Shown piece after piece: positions 35,160 through 44,100 of a DNA stretch of 64,000 bases (position 1 is its first letter; the number at the start of each line of letters is the position of its first letter). The notes under the pieces were generated by a model, which saw only the letters and a program-made list of their open reading frames with translations, searched no databases and was not told where the DNA came from. Position numbers and translations under genes: made by a program. The DNA comes from Rhodospirillaceae bacterium UBA1479. Its GTDB lineage: Bacteria; Pseudomonadota; Alphaproteobacteria; Rhodospirillales; Casp-alpha2. The DNA lies in the NCBI GenBank assembly GCA_002325375.1, contig DCRZ01000009.1, positions 282,156 through 346,155 of the forward strand, written 5' to 3'.

Positions 35160-36380
35160 ATGGAAAAGTTCCCCTCTGCACGTGCGCTGGCTCGTTCACT
35201 AGCGCCTATCAATCCGGTGACGTGTCTCCGGCCGCATGCGGTCCGACGCGCGGTTCACTTTTTCCTTAACGCGTTCCCTGGCGAGATTCTCTACGCCGTC
35301 AAGACCAACCCCAGGCCGGAAGTCCTGGATGAAGTCTATGACGCGGGGGTCCGGAATTTCGATGTCGCCTCGTTGGCGGAGATCGAGCTGATCGCCGGGC
35401 GATACCCCGACGCCAGAATGGCCTTCATGAACCCGGTGAAGAACCGGGACGTGATCCGCCGCGCCTACGAGGAATTCAGGGTGCGTCACTTCGTGCTCGA
35501 TTCCGAGGAGGAGCTGAACAAGATCGTCGAGGCGACGGGCCATGCCCAGGACCTCAGCCTTCTCGTTCGCCTGGCCGTTCCCAACCACCATTCGGAACTG
35601 GAACTGTCGTCCAAGTACGGCGTGCAGCCCGATGCGGCCCCCGATCTCTTGATCGCGGCCCGTCAGGTCGCCAGCCGCCTGGGTGTAGCCTTCCACGTCG
35701 GCTCGCAATGCATGCAGCCGTCGGCCTGGGGCACGGCGTTGCACATGGTTCGTGACCTGATCCTGAAATCCGGGATCATTCTCGACATCGTCGATGTCGG
35801 GGGCGGCTTTCCGTCGGTCTATCCCTATATGACGCCGCCGCCGCTGACCGATTACATGCGTGAAATCACGGCCGCCGTCGACAAGCTGCCGATTTCGGAA
35901 TCCTGCGAGATCTGGGCCGAACCCGGCCGCGCGCTGGTTGCCGAAGGTGCGTCCACCTTGGTGCGGGTTGAAATGCGCCGGGGCGACAACCTATATATCA
36001 ACGACGGTACCTACGGCAGCCTGTTCGACGCCGGGTCGTTGAACTTCATCTACCCGGTGCGCCCGATCCGCACCGAAGGCCGGTTCCAGAAGCCGCTGAT
36101 CGGTTATGCTTTCTACGGCCCGACCTGCGACAGTCTGGACCACATGAAGGGGCCGTTCTACCTGCCCGCTGACATGCGGGAAGGCGACTATATCGAAATC
36201 GGCCAGACCGGCGCCTACGGCTGCGCCATGCGGACCAAGTTCAACGGCTTTCATTCCGACGAAACCGTCGTTCTCCGCGATGAACCCATGTTGACGGCCT
36301 ATGGCGACCGTATCGCCGCGCAAAATGACACGACCACCGGTCTTTCCGGCTCGGCCGTGCTGCTGGAGCAGATGAAATGA
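35160..36380 (+). CDS. Group IV PLP-dependent ornithine (or lysine/ornithine) decarboxylase
   Basis: A 406-residue alanine-racemase-fold enzyme that decarboxylates ornithine to putrescine. Lys48 in YAVKTNPRP forms the Schiff base with PLP. HVGSQC and DVGGGFPSVYP are the phosphate-binding blocks, EPGRALV follows, and Cys323 in GPTCDSLD comes from the partner subunit and is catalytic in ODC. The CDSLD block, and not CESGD, favours ODC/LODC over diaminopimelate decarboxylase. ATG 35160 is chosen because GGGAG lies 11 bases upstream; 35118 is an alternative. The stop overlaps the next gene's start (ATGA). Confidence 0.9.
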   Translation: MEKFPSARALARSLAPINPVTCLRPHAVRRAVHFFLNAFPGEILYAVKTNPRPEVLDEVYDAGVRNFDVASLAEIELIAGRYPDARMAFMNPVKNRDVIRRAYEEFRVRHFVLDSEEELNKIVEATGHAQDLSLLVRLAVPNHHSELELSSKYGVQPDAAPDLLIAARQVASRLGVAFHVGSQCMQPSAWGTALHMVRDLILKSGIILDIVDVGGGFPSVYPYMTPPPLTDYMREITAAVDKLPISESCEIWAEPGRALVAEGASTLVRVEMRRGDNLYINDGTYGSLFDAGSLNFIYPVRPIRTEGRFQKPLIGYAFYGPTCDSLDHMKGPFYLPADMREGDYIEIGQTGAYGCAMRTKFNGFHSDETVVLRDEPMLTAYGDRIAAQNDTTTGLSGSAVLLEQMK

Positions 36381-37423
36381 AAACCTCGGAACAGAAGATG
36401 GCCGACGAAAAAGCGGCCCTGCTGAGCAAGACCGTCGAACACGTCGACATCACCAAGATCGACGCCCGGCCGATCATCGACAGCATGTCGAAGATGTCGT
36501 TCACCTCGCGCGATCTGGCGCGGGCGACCGGCATTTACAACGACATGCTGGCCGACAAGGACTGCACGGTGTTCCTGACCCTGGCGGGCTCGACCTCGGC
36601 CGGCGGCTGCATGAAGGTCTATGCCGACCTGATCCGCTACAACATGGTCGACGCCATCGTCTCGACCGGTGCCAGCATCGTCGACATGGACTTCTTCGAG
36701 GCCTTGGGCTTCCGCCATTACCAGGGCTCGCCGGACATCGACGACAACTATCTGCGATCGCAGTACATCGACCGCATCTACGATACCTACATCGACGAAG
36801 AAGAACTGCAGGCCTGTGACCATGCCATCGGCAAGATCGCCGACGGGTTGGAGCCGCGCGCCTATTCGTCGCGGGAATTCATCCGCGAAATGGGCCGCTA
36901 CCTGGCCGAAGGTGCCGCGCGCAAGAAGGATTCCCTGGTGCAGCTGGCTTACGAGCACGACGTGCCGATTTTCTGCCCGGCGTTCACGGATTCCAGCGCC
37001 GGGTTCGGCCTGGTCCTGCATCAGGTGCGCAATCCGGGCAACCACATGACCATCGATTCGATCGCCGATTTCCGCGAACTGACGGACATCAAGATCAAAT
37101 CCGGGACCTCGGGCCTGTTGATGGTCGGCGGCGGCGTGCCCAAGAACTTCGTGCAGGACACGGTGGTCTGCGCGGAAATCCTCGGCCACGAGGTCGACAT
37201 GCACAAATACGCCGTGCAGATCACGGTGGCCGACGTGCGTGACGGGGCCTGCTCCAGCTCGACCCTCAAAGAAGCCTCGTCCTGGGGCAAGGTCGACACC
37301 GCCCTGGAACAGATGGTCTATGCCGAAGCCGGCAGCGTCATCCCGCTTTTGTGCAGCGATGCCTATCACCGCGGCCATTGGAAAGACCGGCCCAAGCGCC
37401 GCCACGCCAAGCTGTTCGACTGA
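36377..37423 (+). CDS. Deoxyhypusine synthase-family enzyme, probable homospermidine-type synthase
   Basis: A 348-residue NAD-dependent aminobutyl transferase of the deoxyhypusine synthase fold. Blocks include TVFLTLAGSTSAGGCMKVYADLI, IVSTGASIVDMDFFEALG, PIFCPAFTDSS, GLLMVGGGVPKNF and ASSWGKVD; Lys305 in SWGK matches the residue that carries the enzyme-imine in eukaryotic DHS. Bacteria lack eIF5A, so protein hypusination is ruled out as the natural role. Plant homospermidine synthase evolved from DHS, and a free diamine acceptor is the obvious alternative here. The 4-base overlap with the decarboxylase gene strongly supports putrescine as substrate (inference). Confidence 0.88.
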   Translation: MKTSEQKMADEKAALLSKTVEHVDITKIDARPIIDSMSKMSFTSRDLARATGIYNDMLADKDCTVFLTLAGSTSAGGCMKVYADLIRYNMVDAIVSTGASIVDMDFFEALGFRHYQGSPDIDDNYLRSQYIDRIYDTYIDEEELQACDHAIGKIADGLEPRAYSSREFIREMGRYLAEGAARKKDSLVQLAYEHDVPIFCPAFTDSSAGFGLVLHQVRNPGNHMTIDSIADFRELTDIKIKSGTSGLLMVGGGVPKNFVQDTVVCAEILGHEVDMHKYAVQITVADVRDGACSSSTLKEASSWGKVDTALEQMVYAEAGSVIPLLCSDAYHRGHWKDRPKRRHAKLFD

Positions 37424-37438
37424 ACTTAGGACGTCACA

Positions 37439-38347
37439 GTGAAAATTCTGCCTCCTGAAGAGGGCTTCCTCGGCCTGAGCGGGGACGACGTTGCCGATGC
37501 GGCTGACAAGCCCGGTGTGACGATCGTCCCCTATGGCCTGGAAGCCTCCGTCAGCTACGGCGGCGGCACGGCGGCCGGGCCGCAGGCGATGATCGACGCC
37601 TCTCATCAGGTTGAACTGTTCGATGAGGAACTGTGGCGGGAGCCCTGCCGGGATTTCCATTTGAACACCCTGGCCCCGTTCGATATTCCCACGGATATTC
37701 CGGCCGCCCTCGATCAGTTGGCGGGCGTGGTGGAAGGTGTTCTGGCTGAGGGCCGATTCCCGCTCACCTTCGGCGGCGAGCATTCGATCACGCCGGGGGC
37801 TATACGCCCCTTCGTCGAGCGCTATCCGGACCTGTGCCTGCTGCAATTCGACGCCCATGCGGACCTCCGCGACGGCTATGAGGGGGAGCATTTCTCCCAC
37901 GCCGCGGCCATGCGCCGCTGCCTCGATCATCCCGGCCTGTCGATCGTTTCGGTCGGCATCCGCAATATCTCGGCCGGGGAAATCCCGTTCCTGGACGCCA
38001 ACCGGGACCGCATCCATATCTATTGGGGCAAGGACCGGCGGGACTGGGATGTGGACCGGATCGTCTCGCACCTTGCCGGCAAGACGGTCTACATCACCTT
38101 CGATCTCGACGGCTTCGATTCCAGCCTGATGCAGGCCACGGGCACGCCGGAACCGGGCGGCGTGTTCTGGGACGACGCCGTGCGGATCATCCGCGCCGCC
38201 AACCAGGTCGCGGGCAAGGTCGTGGGGGCGGACATCAACGAACTGGCCCCCATCGAAGGCCTGCATTCGTGCAACTTCCTGGCCGCTAAGCTGGCTTACA
38301 AGATCCTCGCTTATCGATTCGCGGACGGTCTGCCCAAGGCAGCCTGA
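37439..38347 (+). CDS. Agmatinase/arginase-family ureohydrolase
   Basis: A 302-residue dimanganese hydrolase. All metal-ligand motifs are present: GGEHS (His), DAHAD (two Asp and His), and DLDGFDSS (two Asp). The family cuts guanidino groups to urea plus amine; SpeB-type members make putrescine from agmatine. The C-terminal EPGGVFWDD and DINELAP blocks are typical. It starts with a GTG 16 bases after the DHS-like stop. In this operon it may provide a second putrescine source or act on a guanidino-polyamine. Substrate specificity cannot be read from the motifs. Confidence 0.88.
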   Translation: MKILPPEEGFLGLSGDDVADAADKPGVTIVPYGLEASVSYGGGTAAGPQAMIDASHQVELFDEELWREPCRDFHLNTLAPFDIPTDIPAALDQLAGVVEGVLAEGRFPLTFGGEHSITPGAIRPFVERYPDLCLLQFDAHADLRDGYEGEHFSHAAAMRRCLDHPGLSIVSVGIRNISAGEIPFLDANRDRIHIYWGKDRRDWDVDRIVSHLAGKTVYITFDLDGFDSSLMQATGTPEPGGVFWDDAVRIIRAANQVAGKVVGADINELAPIEGLHSCNFLAAKLAYKILAYRFADGLPKAA

Positions 38348-38368
38348 GACTCTTCAAAGCACATAGTA

Positions 38369-38460
38369 CCCCCTCACCCTGCCCTCTCCCCCTTTAGGGG
38401 GAGAGGGATACAGAGGCTTGGCATGGCAAAGCCGCGCCTAGCCGGCGTTGGGTGAGGGGG
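38369..38460. repeat. Nested palindromic (REP/cruciform-like) element
   Basis: An outer perfect 11-base arm, CCCCCTCACCC (38369-38379) with GGGTGAGGGGG (38450-38460), encloses an inner perfect 11-base hairpin, CCCTCTCCCCC (38382-38392) with GGGGGAGAGGG (38397-38407), loop TTTA. Between them lies a smaller GC-rich hairpin (GGCTT...AAGCC). The format is that of dispersed intergenic palindromes of proteobacteria. Confidence 0.75.
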
Positions 38461-38480
38461 CAAACCACAACGCATCAGAC

Positions 38481-38514
38481 AAAATAAAAGGGGCTCCGGT
38501 CGGAGCCCCTTTCG
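38481..38514. terminator. Bidirectional terminator between ureohydrolase gene and atpF
   Basis: AAAGGGGCTCCG (38487-38498), loop GT, CGGAGCCCCTTT (38501-38512): a 12-base-pair stem. On the minus strand it is followed by TATTTT (the stem itself ends in CTTT), ending the atp operon; on the plus strand it is followed by CGTTGTTC, ending the polyamine operon. Confidence 0.88.
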
Positions 38515-38539
38515 TTGTTCTTGGTGTTTCCCCGAAAGC

Positions 38540-39034
38540 TTAGTGCAACTTGCCGGGCAGGGCGCCGATGGCGTCGTCGATCAGCTGATCGGCCTTCTTG
38601 CCCTTGATGCTGTCGGCCAGAACCTGGCGCGTGGCGGCCATGGCGACCTCGACCGTATGGGCCTTGATCTGATCCAGGGCCGCGGCTTCGGCCTGGGCCA
38701 GACGGTCCGTGGCCTGCTTTTCGCGACGGGCCAGGGAATCCTTCAAGCGCTGCTCGCCTTGCTTGGCCATGCGCTCGGCCTCTTCCTTGGCGGCGGTGAC
38801 GATCTTGTCCGCTTCCTTCTGGGCATCGCGCTGCTTTTTCTGGTAGTCGGCCAGAAGCTTCTGCGCTTCCTCGCGCAGCTTTTCCGCCTCTTCAATGTCG
38901 GCCTTGATCTTGTCGGCCCGCTCATCGAGGGCGCCGGCGATCAGGCCCGGCACCTTGAGGTAGACCAGCACGCCGATGAAGGCGGCGAAGGCGGTGGCGA
39001 CCCAGAATGTGGGATCCTGCAGCATATGGTCCAT
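38540..39034 (-). CDS. atpF: ATP synthase F0 subunit b
   Basis: A 164-residue stator subunit. One N-terminal membrane helix (FWVATAFAAFIGVLVYLKVPG) is followed by a long charged coiled coil (KIKADIEEAEKLREEAQKLL...). It is the last gene of the minus-strand F0 operon. It lies 14 bases after the b' gene and is followed by a strong terminator. Paired b and b' genes are characteristic of alphaproteobacteria and phototrophs. Confidence 0.94.
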   Translation of the reverse strand: MDHMLQDPTFWVATAFAAFIGVLVYLKVPGLIAGALDERADKIKADIEEAEKLREEAQKLLADYQKKQRDAQKEADKIVTAAKEEAERMAKQGEQRLKDSLARREKQATDRLAQAEAAALDQIKAHTVEVAMAATRQVLADSIKGKKADQLIDDAIGALPGKLH

Positions 39035-39048
39035 GATCCGCTTCCTTC

Positions 39049-39543
39049 CTAGGCTTGACGCGCTTTGGCGGCGCCGGCCACGGCCTTTTCAAGGGCCTTG
39101 GCATCCGGTGCCTCGCCGGTCAGCCGCTCACAAGCGGCGGCCGCGACGTCGGACGCCATGGTGTCAAGGCTCGCCAGGGCGCCCTGAAGCGCCTTGTCGA
39201 TGGTTGCCTCGCCTTCCTTGATGCGGGCCTGCAGGGTCTGGGAAAGCTTGCTTTCCTCGGCATCCTGCTTGGCCTTCAGGTCGGCCTGCACCTTGACGAT
39301 TTCCTCGTGCGCCGTGGCACGGGCATCGGCCAAGGCCTTTTCATAGGCCTCGATGGCGGCTTCGGCCTCGGCCTTCAGTTCCGCCGCGCGCTCCAGGTTC
39401 TGCTCGATCTTCTTCTGCCGCGCCTCGAGGGCGCCGCCGATCCGGGGCACGCAGACCTTCCACATGACCAAGAACATGGCGGTGAAGGAAATCACCAGCC
39501 AGATGATCTGGGGCACGTAGGTTGTGAAGTCCAATTGAGGCAT
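39049..39543 (-). CDS. atpX: ATP synthase F0 subunit b'
   Basis: A 164-residue b-like stator subunit. It starts MPQLDFTTYVPQIIWLVISF, the typical b' opening PQ(L/M)DxxTYxPQxxWL, with a membrane helix to about residue 29 and the VPRIGGALEARQKKIEQNLE hinge. The coiled-coil remainder is Ala/Glu-rich. It forms a heterodimer with AtpF. The gene lies between the c and b genes, the alphaproteobacterial order. Confidence 0.93.
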   Translation of the reverse strand: MPQLDFTTYVPQIIWLVISFTAMFLVMWKVCVPRIGGALEARQKKIEQNLERAAELKAEAEAAIEAYEKALADARATAHEEIVKVQADLKAKQDAEESKLSQTLQARIKEGEATIDKALQGALASLDTMASDVAAAACERLTGEAPDAKALEKAVAGAAKARQA

Positions 39544-39650
39544 GGAAAGACCTCTTTATCCGAAAGCCGTTGATCCTTGGGTCAGCCGTCCGAAGACGGA
39601 ACGCCGTGACCGGGACGGAATCCGCCCCGGGCCCGCGCAAGACCGAAAGA

Positions 39651-39875
39651 TCAGCCGAACAGAATGACCAGGGCGATAACCAGCGCGAACAGCGCGATGG
39701 CTTCCACGAGGGCGAAGCCCAGCATGGTCATGGGGAACACGGCGCCCTGAGCGGAGGGGTTGCGGCCCACAGCCTGAATGAACGAGGCAAAGATGGTGCC
39801 GATGCCGATACCGGAACCAATCACGCCGATAACGGCCAGGCCGGCACCGAGCAGCTTCGCAGCTTGAACTTCCAT
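39651..39875 (-). CDS. atpE: ATP synthase F0 subunit c
   Basis: A 74-residue double-helix proteolipid that forms the rotor ring. Helix one is Gly-rich (GAGLAVIGVIGSGIGIGTIF), the polar loop is RNPS, and helix two has the proton-carrying acid in GFALVEAIALFAL. The Glu rather than Asp at this position is normal for alphaproteobacteria. No sodium-type ligand pattern is evident, so protons are the likely coupling ion. Confidence 0.96.
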   Translation of the reverse strand: MEVQAAKLLGAGLAVIGVIGSGIGIGTIFASFIQAVGRNPSAQGAVFPMTMLGFALVEAIALFALVIALVILFG

Positions 39876-39966
39876 GGGGTTGATCCTTTCTTGATGCTAA
39901 ATCTTGAGTGTGTGAGTTGACTGGTGAATGGGGTTGTTTCGTTGCCTGTGGCTGATTTGCGATGCC

Positions 39967-40698
39967 CTAGTGAAGATGCAGGGCGTCGTTCAGGTACAGG
40001 CAGGTCAGAATGGTGAACACAAAGGCCTGCAGGAAGGCGATGACGATTTCCAGGCCCGTCAGCGCGACCACGAACAGCCAGGGGGCCACGCCGAACACGC
40101 CGAGCGAGATGATGAACCCGGCGAACACCTTCAGCAGCGTGTGCCCGGCCAGCATGTTGGCGAACAGACGAACGCTGAGGGAGATGGGACGCGACAGATA
40201 GGAAATGATCTCGATCGGGATCAGCAGCGGCGCCATGAGAATCGGCACGCCCGGCGGCATGAAGAACGAGAAGAAGTGCATCTTGTGCTTGGCCAGCGCA
40301 ATCAGCGTCACGCCGACGAAGATCACCGCCGCCATGGTGAAGGTCACCACGATGTGCGACGTGAAGGTGAAGCTGTAGGGGACCATGCCCAGCAGATTGC
40401 CGAACAGCACGAACATGAACACCGTGAAGATGAAGGGGAAGTAGTTGCGGCCCTCGGATCCGACCGTGTCCTTCACCAGATTGGCGATGAACACGTAGGA
40501 GAGTTCCGCAATCGACTGCCAACGCCCGGGAACCAGGGCGTTGCGGCGCATGCCCAGGATCAGGAAGGCGCTGACCACGACCACCGTCGCCACCATCATA
40601 AGTGCCGAATTGGTGAAGGATGCGTCAATGCCGCCGAAATCCAGCGGCACAAGTGTTTTGATCTCGAACTGAGCGAGCGGGCTGTGCTTATCGGCCAA
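39967..40698 (-). CDS. atpB: ATP synthase F0 subunit a
   Basis: A 243-residue membrane subunit forming the proton half-channels next to the c-ring. The essential Arg lies in LSVRLFANMLAGH. Other family blocks are FPFIFTVFMFVLFGNLLGMVPYSFT and the last helix LEIVIAFLQAFVFTILTCLYL. The N-terminal ~25 residues are periplasmic or cytosolic and begin with the usual SPLAQFEIKTLVPL. It is 46 bases after atpI. Confidence 0.96.
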   Translation of the reverse strand: MADKHSPLAQFEIKTLVPLDFGGIDASFTNSALMMVATVVVVSAFLILGMRRNALVPGRWQSIAELSYVFIANLVKDTVGSEGRNYFPFIFTVFMFVLFGNLLGMVPYSFTFTSHIVVTFTMAAVIFVGVTLIALAKHKMHFFSFFMPPGVPILMAPLLIPIEIISYLSRPISLSVRLFANMLAGHTLLKVFAGFIISLGVFGVAPWLFVVALTGLEIVIAFLQAFVFTILTCLYLNDALHLH

Positions 40699-40744
40699 GG
40701 CTCGGTTTCCCGTCTGTCTATAGCGCGTTTATGCGGGTGCGTTT

Positions 40745-41101
40745 TTATCGGCGATCTGCATCGTCGGTCGGATTTTCATCCTGTTGATACCCCGCGGCGT
40801 AACCGTAGCCACGGGCCATCCGATAGACGTTCAGAATGCCGGCGCATCCCCCTAGGATTATGAACACCAACATGAGCCAAGGCTTGGTATCGAGCCACTT
40901 ATCAAGCAGCCAACCGATACCCAGCCCAACGGCGACGGCGGAAACTAACTCAATGCCGACACGAAATGCAAGGCTAAGAGCGCTATTTGGCGGCTCCTTG
41001 TCGCGATTTTTCTGCGCTTGCGAAAACCCGCCCTTGTCCAGGGCGCCGTCGATGCGCTTTTGCAGGCCGTCCAGGTCCGAATGGGGCCGTTCGTCGGTCA
41101 T
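40745..41101 (-). CDS. atpI: ATP synthase accessory protein AtpI
   Basis: A 118-residue small membrane protein with a polar ~45 residue N terminus and two helices (LVSAVAVGLGIGWLLDKW and WLMLVFIILGGCAGILNVYRMA). The GxxxGWxxDxxxxTxPW...GxxxGxxN pattern is that of AtpI/Gene1, thought to help c-ring assembly or Mg transport. It heads the F0 operon. It begins 67 bases after the smc stop on the same strand, so read-through from smc is possible. Confidence 0.88.
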   Translation of the reverse strand: MTDERPHSDLDGLQKRIDGALDKGGFSQAQKNRDKEPPNSALSLAFRVGIELVSAVAVGLGIGWLLDKWLDTKPWLMLVFIILGGCAGILNVYRMARGYGYAAGYQQDENPTDDADRR

Positions 41102-41168
41102 GTAAATACCTAGGTATGAAGGGGTTTAGATCTCAGGCGGGAACAATAGCACCCGCGGGGGGCGGTTG

Positions 41169-44100
41169 TCAGGCGCTCTCGCGGAAGCTTTCGGCCTGTT
41201 GCAGGTCGACGGAGACAAGCTGCGACACGCCGCGTTCCTGCATGGTCACACCGAACAGGCGGTGCATGCGGGCCATGGTCATGCGGTGGTGGGTGATGAC
41301 GATGAAGCGGGTCTGCCCCGTGGCCGCCATTTCGTCGAGCATGGAGCAGAATCGGTCGACGTTGGCGTCATCGAGCGGCGCGTCCACTTCGTCGAGCACG
41401 CAAATCGGCGCCGGATTGGTCTGAAACACCCCGAACAGCAGGGCCAGGGCCGTCAGCGCCTGTTCGCCGCCCGACAACAGCGATAATACCTGCAGGCGCT
41501 TGCCCGGCGGGCTGGCGAAGATTTCCAGGCCGGCTTCGAGCGGATCGTCCGATTCCACCAGTTCCAGATGGGCCTTGCCGCCGCCGAACAGGCGTTGGAA
41601 CAGAACCTGGAAATGGCCGTTGACCTCTTCGAACGAGGCCAGCAGGCGGGCCCGGCCCTCGCGGTTCAGCTCGTTGATGCCCTGGCGCAGCTTGTCGATG
41701 GCGGCAAGAAGGTCGGTCTTTTCCGTTTCCAGGCCGGTGATCTGTTCCGACAACTCGGTCATTTCCTGTTCGGCGCGCAGATTGACCGGGCCCATGGTGT
41801 CGCGTTCACGCAGCAGGCGGTCGACCCGGCTTTCCGCGTTCTCCAATTCGGGCAGATCCTTGCCGTCTTCCACTTCCGCCAGTTCGGCCAGCTTGTTCGG
41901 GGTAACGTGCAGGCGGTCGTTGATGCGCTCGATCAGGCCGCGGCAGCCCTGTTCGGCCTGTTCCACCGCACCTTCGGCGCGGACCCGGGTTTCGCGGGCG
42001 AAGGACAGGTCGTGCTCGGCCTGGCGCATGTCGCGGTCGGCTTCGGCCAGGGTGGCCTCCGCCTGGGCCAGATGGTCGGCGGCGGTGTTGCGGCGCGCCT
42101 CGGCCCCCTGAATGGCGGTCAACAGTTCGTCGCGCTTGGCCGCGATCTCGGCCGGTTTCTGCTGCAGGGCGTCCAGGTCCGCCTGCAGGGCGGTGGCGCG
42201 TTCCGCCAGTTCGCCGAGCTGGCTTTCCGAACGCGACCGGCGGGTCACCCACATCTGGGATTCGGAGGCGACGGCAAGCAAGCGTTGTTTGCGGGCTTCC
42301 GACGCCTGGAACAACTGGTCGTGGCGCGACCGGCATTCCATCTGATGGGTGCGCTTCTCGGCCAGGGCGGTGCGCTTGTCGGCCAGGGCCGTGCGCGCGG
42401 CCTCCAGGTCCGGCAGTTCGCTGCGTTCGGTTTCAAGCGCTGCCTTCTGAGCCCCGGATTCTTCCTGGTCGGCGGCGATGGACGCCTGGGTTTCGGCCAG
42501 GGCGGCCAGCTTGTTCTGGACGGCGGCGGCACGGTCCTTGACCTCGGCCAAGCGGTCGCGGGCGGCGTTGAAGGCGCGGTCGGCCTCGTTCAGGGCCTGG
42601 CGGGCGTCGCGTTCCTGGGTGCGCAGGGCCTCGGCCTTGGCCTTGGCGGCCTCGGCGGTGGCCCGCAGGGCATCCAGGGTTTCGCGCGCGGCTTCGGCCT
42701 GGGCCGCGACCTCGTTCAGGCGGTTGCGCTGGGCCAGGCGCTGGGCGGCGGCGGTTTCCGCCCCTTCGGCGACGCGGAAGCCGTCCCAGCGCCACAAGCC
42801 GCCGGCGCGGCTGACCAGGCGTTGGCCGGGGGCCAGGCCGGCCTGCAGGCGGGTGCCTTCGGCGGCATCCTCGACGATACCGATCTGCGACAGGCGGCGG
42901 TCGAGGGCGGCGGGGGCCTTCACGACCTCCGACAAGGCGCGTACGCCGGCGGGCAGGGCCGGGGCCGTCGCCATGGGGCCCAAGGCGCGCCAACCGATGA
43001 CGGCGCCGTCGTCGTCGCCCATGGCCGGGGCCGAGAGGTCTTCGCCCAGGGCGGCGCCCAGGGCATCCTCGAACCCCTTGTCGACGCTGATCTGGTCGAG
43101 CATCGGCGGCAGGTCCGTTTCCGGCCCGGTGGCGAGGACGCGCTCCAGGGTGCGGATTTCGGTTTCCAGGGCGGTCTGTTCGGTCGCTTTCTCCCGCGCG
43201 GCCTGGGCTGCCTGTTCCGACGCCTGATCGGCCTCGGCGCGGGCGGCTTCCGTCTTGGTCAGGGTCTCGCGGGCGGTGTCGGCGGCGGTGCGCGTGGTTT
43301 CGACGGTGGCATCGGCCTGGGCCAGATCGACCAGATCGGCGGACCGGGATTCCAGTTCGGCCTTCTGTGCCTCGGCGTCGGCGGCGCGCTGGGCCAGCCG
43401 GTTCAGGCGGTTTTCCAGTTCGGCCAGGCGCTGATTCAGGGCATTGCGGCGGGCTTCGGCGGCGGCCAGGTCGTTGGTGTCGCGGTCGACTTCGCGGTCC
43501 ATCTCGGCGACGGCGACGTCGGCGGCGGCGCGGGCCTCGGCGGCGGCCGTCAGGTCATCGGCTTCCTGCGTCTGGGCGGTCTCGATGTCCTGCTTTTCGG
43601 CGGCCAGGCGCTGGATGGCCTCGGCGGCGTCGGTCATCAGGCCCTGTTCCCGCTCGCGGTCGCGGGCGGTCTGCTCCAGACGGCCCCGGGTTTCGGTCAT
43701 GGTCTGGGTGATGCGGGCTTCTTCTTCGTCCAGACCTTCACGGGCCAGGGTCAGGCGCTGCAGTTCCGCCGCCACCTGGGCCTCGCCCTGGCGCAGTTCG
43801 GGCAGGCCCTCGGCGGCCTGGGCTTGGCGGGTCGTCGCCTGGGCGGCGCGCTGGGTCAGCTCGGTGACCGCGTGTTCGGCTTCCTTCAACTGTGCGCGGG
43901 CGGTGTCGCGGGCGGTTTCCGCGTTGGACCACAGGATATGGAACAGGGTCGCCTCGGCCTTACGGATATGGTCCGACAGATTGCGGTAGCGGGTCGCCTG
44001 GCGGGCCTGTTTCTTCAGGTTGTTCATCTGGGCGTCCAGGGTGACCAGGATGTCGTCCAGACGTTCCATATTGGCTTCGGCGCCCTTGAGGCGCAGTTCC

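Noticed and set aside
36377..37423. True deoxyhypusine synthase acting on eIF5A
   Set aside because: Bacteria lack eIF5A and the gene is embedded in a polyamine operon; a small-molecule acceptor is far more likely.
36299..38266. 655-codon minus-strand frame over the DHS-like and ureohydrolase genes
   Set aside because: Complement of two genes with intact catalytic motifs; His/Asp/Val-rich shadow composition.
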